Of a stretch of DNA of 64,000 bases, positions 55,808 through 64,000 are shown one piece after another. The notes below the pieces were generated by a model that saw only the letters and a list, made by a program, of their open reading frames with translations, was not told the DNA's origin and searched no databases. The DNA lies in contig CAMGYJ010000006.1 in the NCBI GenBank assembly GCA_946122785.1, forward strand, positions 33,250,668 through 33,314,667, given 5' to 3'. Position 1 is the stretch's first letter. Each line of letters opens with the position of its first letter. Position numbers and translations under genes: made by a program. Source of the stretch: Linum tenue. Taxonomy: Eukaryota; Streptophyta; Magnoliopsida; Malpighiales; Linaceae.

Positions 55808-58052
55808 CTACAAAACAACACTCTTCAAAAAGGTCAGAAGTAAGGGCACCCGCGATGCGTGTGCCTCCATGAAGTCAAAAACCTCTTCGCAATAATCAAA
55901 ATAATCATGGCAACGAGACAACTGCATGCTATAATCAATAGAGAATGTAACCTCTTCCTCCCCTGCCCTAAGCACCAACATTTCCCCATGCACATCAATC
56001 AAAGCCTTGGCGGTGGCTAAGAAAGGCCTACCTAAGATGAGGGGGACCTCAACGTTCTCATCAATGTCTAAGATGACGAATTCGACAGGATAAATGAGAG
56101 GTCCTACCTTAATGAGCAAGTCCTCCACAACACCTTTAGGCCGTACTATAGACCTATACGCCAATTGAATCTTCATCCTAGTGGATCTAAGTTCTCCTAG
56201 TTCTAACTTTTGAAACAACTTATAGGGCATCACATTTATACTAGCTCATAGATCCGCCAAGGATTTTCCTATGCACATGTTACCAATAAAGCAAGGGATA
56301 GTGAAACTCCCTGGATCTTTGCGCTTCACAAGCAATTGGTTCTGCAAGATGACGGAGCATTCCTCATTCAAGCTCACCGTTGCTACCCCCTCTAGCTTTT
56401 TGTTGTTGGTGAGGAGGTCCTTCAAGTATTTGGCGTACTTGGGCATTTGGGTAACGGCCTCCATGAAGGGGATGTTCAAATGCAACTGGTTCATCCACTA
56501 CATAAACTGCGCAAACTCTGCTGCCATGCGGTCATTGCGGAATCGAGAAGGATAGGGGAGAGCTGGGGTTGCTTTTTCCTTCTAACTTGTGGCCTCCTAC
56601 TGTGCGGGGAAGCTACCGGCCACTTGTTGCTCCTCTGTTGCGAGCAACTTATTCTTTGGGGGTAACTCCTTGGCCTCTCTTTCACTTCGAAGAGTAACTG
56701 CCTCTACTTCTACTTCGTCGGCTCCCTTCCAAGAACGAGCTGCTTGTGAGATAATCCCTACACTTGTAGCCAGTGTTGTCAGACGGTTTTGTTGGCTCTC
56801 CAACCCCGCCTCGATGGTCGAGAACTTCTCTGTTGCCTCTCTGATGAACCTGTCAATTCTTTCAAACTTTCTCGAGCTGGAGGCGACGAAGGTCATCACT
56901 AACTCCTTGAGGCGGGATATTCGGTCGTCATGCATAGGGGAGATGGAATAGAGCTGCTCGCATGGGGCCGATTCCTCACTCACCATGTGCCACTCAGCCT
57001 CCTCATGGGCCTCACTTGTAACCCACTCAATAGATGGCTCTACTCCATTTTCTTGCTCCTTGTCTTCGACAATCACCTCGATCAACTTGTCAAGCTTCGC
57101 TTCAAGTGGAGCGCTTGCTCCCACACTCCTCACTCCTCTATCATTACTTCTTTTCCCGATCCTTATCAAACCCCAATCGTACCCCTTGAGGGCCATGTCT
57201 TCGAGCAATTCGGTCACTTGAGGTGGAGTCATATTCATCAATTTCCTTTGACACAGAGAGTCGATGAGAATTTTGTCTTCTTGGATTAGTCCACCGTAGA
57301 AAGTTTCAATCCGAAACTGCTCCTCGAACCCATGGTGAGGGCATTTAAGAAAGTAAACGGAGAATCTCTCCCAAGCATCCCGCAAGGTCTGGTCTTCCTC
57401 TTGCTCGAAATGGGTGATCTTCTTTCTCCACTCGGGCAGTAGCGGGTCATAAACTTGTTGAGAAGATCATCCCATGAGGTGATTGAAGGAGGCGGGCGGT
57501 TGTTTAGCCATCGGATTGCTTTCCCCGCAAGTGAATATGGGAAAAGCCTTAGTTGCAAAGCTTCAGCCAACATGCCATTGATTTTAAGCTCCCCGCGAGC
57601 TCCAGGAATCTCTACACATGCTCTCTTGGTGACTCGCTCGGAAGACCGTGGAACAAAGCATTGTTCTGTATCATAGTCACTAGAGCCGGCTTGATCTCGA
57701 AATTGTTGGCCGCCACGGGTGGGTGTAGGATTTGCGATTGAATATTCGTCGCCCGTGGGGCCATATAGTATCCCATTGTCCTCAAGACTTCCTCTTCCGC
57801 CACCGCATCATTTAGGTTACGAGCTTGGGCGGCTCCTGCTTCTCTTTGGTTCCCCGCCATTTCTAATCCAATGTCGGGTTCACCTTCCACTTCTTCAACT
57901 TCTACTCCACCAGCACCGAGACCAAATTGTTGTCCCCTTTCTTCACTTCTCTTCCTTGCCTCCGCTAGCTCTCTCTCCCATGCTAGGAGTCGGAGAGTTC
58001 GGTTTATGTCCTCGTCATGTGGTATCAAAGGTGTCGGATTGCTCTGGGTCAT
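55808..58052 (-). pseudogene. Athila-like gag-protease, decayed
   Basis: The gag domain is clear: MIQNNALFHGLPSESPREHV, LRLFPYSLAGKAIRWLNN, SITSWDDLLNKFMTRYCP, RDAWERFSVYFLKCPHHGF, RIETFYGGL. Two frameshifts lie at about 57570 and 57430, and a TAG interrupts EHV-RFLELA. After a coiled-coil-like stretch (57000-56700) comes an aspartic protease: KDPGSFTIPCFIG, then DL-stop-ASINVMP at 56246-56248 where relatives read DLGASIN, then PLILGRPFLATA. The catalytic Asp is kept but the Gly codon is a TGA. Nothing of reverse transcriptase follows. Confidence 0.88.
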
Positions 58053-58178
58053 GCACCTCCCTACACAAACTTAGAAAACAACACCAATTCTAGCACAAGC
58101 AAAGCACACACACTAACAAAACTAAAAATTAAAAGCTAGATTAACACCAAAAAACTTATTCAAGATAATAGATCGTTG

Positions 58179-58196
58179 TCCCTGGCAACGACACCA
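58179..58196 (-). other. decayed tRNA-Asp primer-binding site
   Basis: TGGTGTCGTTGCCAGGGA; it differs from the perfect site at 44615-44632 by three transitions (two C-to-T, one G-to-A). Confidence 0.88.
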
Positions 58197-58202
58197 AAAA
58201 CT

Positions 58203-59622
58203 TGACTCGTCCCGAATACACAATTAATTCCCGCCTAAGGTCAAAGTATAAACCTTAGTAGGGTGCAATACAGGACAAGTATGTTTAAATATCGACTCGA
58301 GCAGGTCCGTGTACCCCTACTTCAATTGTTTGAAATATAATCGAGCGAATCGTTTTGGTTGAAAAGTTTGCTAATTAAAGTAAAGCAAGGCAAAAGTAAA
58401 TGGTTTTGAAAGCTCTATGTGAGAAGGATCACTTGGGTGTTTCCTCCCCCTAACTACTACCATGGTACGAGGAATTGAATTAATTGATACGGGCAAGGTG
58501 ACCGCGTACCGCTAGGAAACGCAAACTATGGTCTTAGACCACACTCTCGTTTGCCAAACCAAGGGATACTTTATAGGCTACTCAAGTAGCTCTCTTGGTT
58601 AAGGCAATCGATGGTTGACTTACTCTCTTACTCAACCCAATGGTTGGTGGGCTTAATCGCGCTAAACCAAATTTCTTAATTCAACATAGAGATTTGACCT
58701 ACATTAGCCTAGATAAGTGGCTTAAAAAGCCTAAGGAATCCCAACTCAATTGAGCCTCCCTTGAAAGGGGGTTTTCCCTCTAATCTAGGTTAGAATGGCC
58801 AATTGGATTGGTAAGCACAAACATGCACAATCAACATGAAAATACCTCAATCATTGAGTTAAACAACACCCATAAACAATCATTCAATTCACACAACAAC
58901 TGCATGACAAATAGTTAGGGTTTCACAACACCCAAGTGAAAAGAGTACTACTCCATGATAGAAAGGGGAAGAACACAAGAGGAAGAGGTAGAAACCATCA
59001 TGGAGATGCCTCCAATCTTCTCTAAGCTTGTGTTGATCTTCTCTTGGGGAGATTCTTCCCAATTCACCACTTGGAGCAAACCCTAGCCTTCCTTCTTCCT
59101 TGGTTCGTCCTTTCTCTCTCTAAAATTAGAAGAAGAAGAAGAAGACACTTTCTCACACTTGGGCTCCCCTTCTCTCTTCCTTTCAGCTCACATTATATAC
59201 AAGGACCGTGCTCAATTCACGGCCGTGAACTCTATAACGCGTCCGTGAACACGGAGCGCAATGTCAGAACGCATCGCTTCGCCATCAGGAGTTCACGGTC
59301 TTGTTGACGGTGAACTCGACTCGCGGTAGTAACTGCGGATTTCTCCCTGGACGCATCGCGGTTCACGGTTTTGGGCTTCAGTTCACGGCCTTAGGAGACC
59401 ATGAACTCCAATGGAAACCATGAACTCCACCTAGATCACCCTCTTTGCCTGGTCTTCGCCTCTTTTCGTCCAACTTTTGACTCCGGGGCTGGTTACACAT
59501 GTTGGATCCTAAAACACACTAAAACGTGCAAAACCTAGCGTAAAACCACCCTTTTAGGAGTCCAAATGCTACAAACGCCCAAGAGAAACAGGGATAAAAT
59601 GTGTGCAATTAGGCCTGAATCA
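58203..59622 (-). repeat. 5' LTR of Athila-like element 2
   Basis: 1420 bp; starts TGACTCGTCCCG and ends CCTGAATCA on the plus strand; adjoins the PBS. Confidence 0.85.
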
Positions 59623-60150
59623 GGAGTCTTGTATTTATAGGCATTCTGGACTCGAGGAAGTTCGCGGCCAGAGGATGAGAGATCGCGCCATCTCAGGCGA
59701 GATCTTTTGAGGATAGGTCGCGATCTCAAGACGACGACGTCATGGCCTTCTGAAGGGGGAAGATCGCGGGTTGACTTCACGGTCGCGATCCGCAAGTGGA
59801 GGCCGCGATCTTCCTTGCGGGCAAAGTGAATGTTGGTCGTGATACGATTGGGGAAACTCTCTGCTTCTCCAAGGCTCCTTCCACGCAAAGTTCGCACCTT
59901 GTGCCTCAAGATCGCAGTTTCAATCTTCAGCTCGTCTTCGCGGCTTGTGAACCCGGTCGTGATCTTTGGCTTCTAGGCCATGATCTTCAATTCCTGCCCC
60001 TTCTCTACACTTGCAACCTTGTTTTGTACCTAATTCGCCCATATCGACTAATACACCCTAAAATCACATCGAAATAAAATAGGAATGCAATATGGATGTA
60101 TTTGACGATGTTCAAGCATTTACACACATGAATTGGCACAAAACATACCA
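59623..60150 (-). repeat. truncated LTR of the 39.6-41.2 kb family
   Basis: Matches 40237-41238 (TTTATAGGCA..., GATCGCG motifs, ACCTAATT, AAATCACATCGAAA, TTGGCACAAAACA) without the hAT insertion, and is cut at its promoter by the LTR ending at 59622. Confidence 0.75.
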
Positions 60151-60204
60151 AGGTATGTAGGGTAAATAACATGGTGGAGAAGTGAAGAAAGGGGACAACA
60201 ATTG

Positions 60205-61519
60205 TGTCCCGGAGTTAGTGGAGTAGAAGTTGAATGAGTTGAAGGTGAATTTGATATTGGAGTTGAGATGACGGAGAACCAACAAAGACAGGGAGCCGCC
60301 CAAGTTCACAACCACAATGATGCGGCGGCTGAGGAGGAAGCCCCAAGGACAATGGGTATTACATGGCCCCATGGCCGGCGGACATTCAATCGCCTATCTT
60401 AAACCCACTCGTGATTATGATTCAAAACAATGCTTTGTTCCACGGGCTCACAAGTGAATCACCGAGGGAGCATGTGCAAAGGTTTCTTGAGCTTGCGAGC
60501 AGTTTGAAAGATAAATGGTGTGCCGGTCGAAGTTTTGCAATTAAGGCTTTTCCCCTACTCACTTTCGAGGAAAGCACTTCGATGGCTCCACAACCGGCCG
60601 CCTCGCTCAATCACCTCGTGGGATGATCTTCTCAACAAATTCATGACCCGCTATTGCCCTCCTTTGAAGATGGCCGAGTGGAGAAAGAAGATCACCCATT
60701 TCGAGCATGACGATGGTGAGACTTGAGATATGCTTGGGAAAGATTCTCCGGGTATTTTCTTCAATGCCCTCACAATGGATTCGAGGAGCAATTTCAGATA
60801 GAAACTTTCTATGGTGGCCTTATACATGAAGACAAGATCCTCATTGACTCTCTTTGCCAAGGGAGGTTGATGAACATGATCCCACCTCAAGTGACCCAGT
60901 TGCTCGAAGATATGGCTCTTAAAGGATATGATTAGGGCTTGACAAGAAGTGGGAAGAGAACCATGAAAGAGGAGTAAGAAGTGTGGAAGCAAGTGCTCCA
61001 CTTGAAGCGAAGCATGACAAGTTGATCTAGATAATTCTTGAAGACAAGAAGCAAGTTGAGAGAGTAGTGATATCTAGTGATTGGGGTGCAAGTGCGGGCC
61101 AGGAGGAAGCCGAGTGTCACATGGTGAGTGGGGAAACGACTCAATGCGAGCAACTGTACTCTATCGCCCCAGCGCATGCCGACCGGATGTCAAGCATGGA
61201 TGAGTTAGTGATGACCTTTGCTACCTCCAGCTCGAAGAAGTTTGAAAAAAATGACAGGTTCATAGGAGAGGCCACAGAGAAATTCTCAACCATAGAGGCG
61301 GGGTTGCAGAGTCACCAAACACTCTTGACAACCTTGACCACAAGTGTGGGGATTATCTCACAAGCAGCTCGTTCTAGGAAGCAAGCCGAAGAAAAAGAAA
61401 TGGGGGCAGTTACTCTTCGAAGTGGAAGAGAGGCCAGGGAGCTACCCCCAAAGAAGAAGGAGCTCGCCACAGAGGAGCAACAGGGGGTGGTAGCCTCCCC
61501 GGGCAATAGGAGGCCATGA
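60205..61519 (+). pseudogene. Athila-like gag 3, plus strand, heavily decayed
   Basis: Close relative of the gag at 55808-58052 but on the opposite strand: MIQNNALFHGLTSESPREHV with QRFLELASSLK, LRLFPYSLSRKALRWLHN, SITSWDDLLNKFMTRYCP, ERFSGYFLQCPHNGF, QIETFYGGL, then the coiled-coil part ending REARELPPKKKELATEEQQ. Several frameshifts and stops are present, and the piece corresponding to VAANNFEIKPA is deleted near 60405. It begins abruptly next to the truncated LTR, with no PBS, so its 5' end is lost. Confidence 0.85.
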
Positions 61520-62137
61520 GTGAATGTGTGTTGTTTGCTTTAAAGCATTATGTTTATGAGTGATTGTTGAAGTTAAGAACAAGTCCTTTTGTTTTAAGAA
61601 GTATTTCACTTTCAAGAAGGTGAAATAGTTTTAAGTGTTTTTAGTCACTAGCGCCAGTCCGTTGCCATTTGAGATTTTGAGATAGAGAAACAGTTATGCT
61701 CTTGAGACTTTAAGATGAGCAGCAGTTATGCTCTTGAGATATTTTAAGATGAGCAACAGTTATGCTATTGAGAATCGTGGAAGAAGAGCATTCCACGATA
61801 AGTTTAAGTTTAAGGAAAGTCGTGATGGCTTCTCATACGTATGAGTTGGCAACCGGACTAGCTAGTGAGGGATCCCCGTGTCAGTCAACAATTCCAGTGG
61901 AGATTTGAGCTTTAAGGATACAGTTTTAAAAGTTAAGGTTTTTAATAGTGGAAGTACAAAACAACTTCCACTAAGTTAAGTAAAGTGATCAAGTATGAAT
62001 AAGATGTTAAACATAAGGGCGTAGACTGACCCCATCTCACTCACCAGTTTGAAGAGCTAGAGGAGCAGTTAATGAGCAGCGAGTTCGAGGGCAGCCACCT
62101 GGAGGAGAGCAATATAAACGTCACGGAGGATGCTTAG
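61520..62137 (+). other. LTR-like sequence with short repeats
   Basis: No recognised gene. A small frame at about 62045-62137 (FEELEEQLMSSEFEGSHLEE, ending NVTEDA and TAG) looks coding-like but is too short to name. Three copies of a 33-bp unit lie at 61690-61775. Confidence 0.35.
61690..61775. repeat. tandem repeat, about 3 x 33 bp
   Basis: Unit CAGTTATGCTCTTGAGA followed by TTTAAGATGAGCAG. Confidence 0.85.
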
Positions 62138-64000
62138 TGACACGTCCCGTCTCTTTTCAAAAACCAAACCATAACTCAAACCAAAAACCGGTTACTCCGG
62201 AGCGACCTAGACAACTTTTTAAAATGAACAAACCGACATCATTTAAGAATTTTTAACGAAAAGCCCCAACACTTGGGCAAAATTCTCAATCTCAAACACG
62301 TAAAACGACTTACCAAAGAATCTCCAGTTTATACTAATAACCATGAGCAGAATAATTAACTAATCTAACTTGACTCCTCACGAGCTTTCCAATATCCCGT
62401 CGACGCTGGTACCGCTGCTCGCCTCGCCCTGCTTCTTCTCGTGATCCACTTCTGCTAGACTATCCTCAACGTGGTGAGTGAGAAGGGGTTAGTCTCGTCG
62501 TTACTTCCTAAGGTCTTTGCCCTAGGCAAACTCCTTACTAAACACATTATTAGGGGAATGCCTTCCTAGCATGAAAGCCGTTCTCGCTTTCTGCTCTCAA
62601 ATAACCATTCTTATCAACTCATTTCAATATTCACTCATAAAAGTTCTCGACATCTATCCTTATCTCAACACAAAACACTAGGACCACCGCGTTACGTCTC
62701 GCCATCCGGTGTCCTACCCTAGTATGCCAACCGCGTTACGTCTCGCGCGTCCAGTTGCATACCCAAACTCGGCAATGGCACTGCGTTACGTCTCACCGTT
62801 CAGTTCATGCCCGTCAACTACTGCGTTACGTCTCGCCGTCCAGTAGTGACCCAACCGCCCGGGGGGTTCATCTTACCATCAACCAACTATTACAATCATC
62901 ACATACATTCATACATAGCACAACGCGTGCTTCCACCCTTACAGGTGGTGGGATGCCTCACACACATATCGCGCATACTAGAAAAATTAACTAACATTAC
63001 TGCAAATAAAAGCATAAAATAAAGACCTACGACTGAGATTTTACCCCCTTTACACTCACCTCTTTAGTTGCATCAACGTCTGCATTCTCACACTCAAGCC
63101 CCGCGCGTTTTTCCTCTTTTGGCTCCTCTATCGGTTCATCGTCTTCCTCATCCATGACCCTAACCATTGGAGCTCCGCCGCCATTCTCTTCAAGGTCCCT
63201 CCTCGGGCCACAATTCAGCGGCCAACTTTGAACTGCCGACACCCCGGGTCGTCTGGGAGGATAGGGTCGGGGCCTCTCCATCACTTTACCCCCCGCTAGT
63301 TGCGATCACCGATGTCGAGTTCTCGGCCTTCCTTCCGCCTCTAATAGACGCGACTCTTCCCCTCCTACTAATCAGTGTGAACCTCTTCATCACACGAGAC
63401 TACGAAGTTCGATCGGATGCTAACTTTCTCGCCTTCTTACCCTCCTTAGCCGGATTATCCCAGGAAACCTATTAATAAGAAATTCATACTCTAAGACAAC
63501 CTTTCTCGATTTAAAAGCCTCCTTTTTATCTACCCAGACTTCCTCTACTCAAAGTCCCATCCTCAAACCTCACTCCAAAGGTCCCTCAACCCCCTTTAAA
63601 AATTTCTAGAATTAATCACTTCAAAACCGACTATTTTTCTTAATTATTTTTATCTTGGACAAATTTTTCACCTTACTAAAATCTTCTTATAATTTTGGAC
63701 AATAATTTTCCCATATCAATCATGAGCCCCTACACCCTAGAAAATTATCAAACCCTTAAAAACCCTGCTGAAAGATTTTTATTTAATTAAAACAAATATT
63801 CGAACAATTTCTAAAAATAGAAATAAATCTTCAAAAATGCCCAAATTAAATTACAGCCATCACCTAGACGTCTCTCAATTTATAAAATTATTAAACCCAG
63901 GAACCAACACCCACACAAGCTCGAAACAATTCAAACATTCAAAAATAATTCCCAGCAGCTTTAGTGACCACCAAAATTCTGTTACTAAAAGCCAGAACGC
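62138..64000 (-). mobile_element. LTR of the solo-LTR family, running off the window
   Basis: Starts TGACACGTCCCGTC and has the same order of blocks as the LTRs at 10902 and 41619, including a tandem array in the equivalent place. Small frames at 63027-63475 are part of the LTR. The far end is outside the window. Confidence 0.6.
62690..62850. repeat. tandem array with GCGTTACGTCTCGC core
   Basis: Four degenerate copies of a unit of about 40-60 bp, each with GCGTTACGTCTC followed by a CCGTCCAGT-like block. Confidence 0.9.

Larger units (their letters stand above)
54088..59622 (-). mobile_element. Athila-like Ty3 retrotransposon 2, pol deleted
   Basis: Minus orientation: 5' LTR (59622-58203), decayed tRNA-Asp PBS, gag and protease, then directly the 3' LTR (55701-54088). 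Reverse transcriptase and integrase are missing. LTR ends are TGA ... GAGTCA as in the other Athila-like element. I find no TSD (GTCAT on the left, GGAGT on the right), so one border was probably rearranged. Confidence 0.82.

Noticed and set aside
62690..62850. Regularly spaced repeats suggesting CRISPR
   Set aside because: Plant nuclear context, imperfect units, variable spacing and position within an LTR; a minisatellite explains it.

Overview
This window looks like a gene-poor, repeat-packed stretch of a flowering-plant nuclear genome, probably a eudicot; I cannot name the species. I see no intact host gene, no rRNA or tRNA gene and no CRISPR array. Nearly all 64 kb can be assigned to transposable elements, many nested inside one another, and most calls rest on terminal repeats, target-site duplications (TSDs), primer-binding sites (PBSs) and decayed coding frames that I read directly.

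Layout. 0.3-7.5 kb: a full-length L1-type LINE on the minus strand with a 15-bp TSD, itself hit by a hAT element. 7.7-9.0 kb: a hAT element carrying what looks like a WRKY gene fragment. 9.0-10.6 kb: a long-TIR Mutator-like element (MULE). 10.6-17.9 kb: a Russian-doll stack (MITE > PIF/Harbinger > solo LTR and hAT > Copia-like element with an inverted extra LTR). 19.3-24.5 kb: a Ty3 chromovirus whose whole gag-pol frame is free of indels but has nine nonsense codons. 25.4-37 kb: Tat-like LTR pieces, a MULE carrying lipid-transfer-protein and PPR gene fragments, a Helitron, an 0.8-kb direct repeat and a fold-back MULE inside a Copia-type LTR. 38-41 kb: LTR pieces in opposing orientations. 41.2-54.1 kb: LINE fragment > solo LTR > CACTA transposon > Athila-like element, each step proven by a TSD. 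54.1-62.1 kb: Athila-like elements with two gag genes facing each other. 62.1-64 kb: another LTR of the solo-LTR family, running off the end.

Two themes cut across families. First, coding frames are often destroyed by single nonsense transitions (CGA, CAA, CAG or TGG turned into stops) and much less by indels, as expected from deamination of methylated cytosines in silenced DNA. Second, DNA transposons here have picked up host gene fragments (WRKY, nsLTP, PPR). The most unusual structures are two LTR-retrotransposon insertions that carry a TSD but do not end in a normal pair of LTRs (14.1-16.8 kb and 19.3-24.5 kb), and the nsLTP-PPR chimera inside the MULE at 26.1-28.2 kb.
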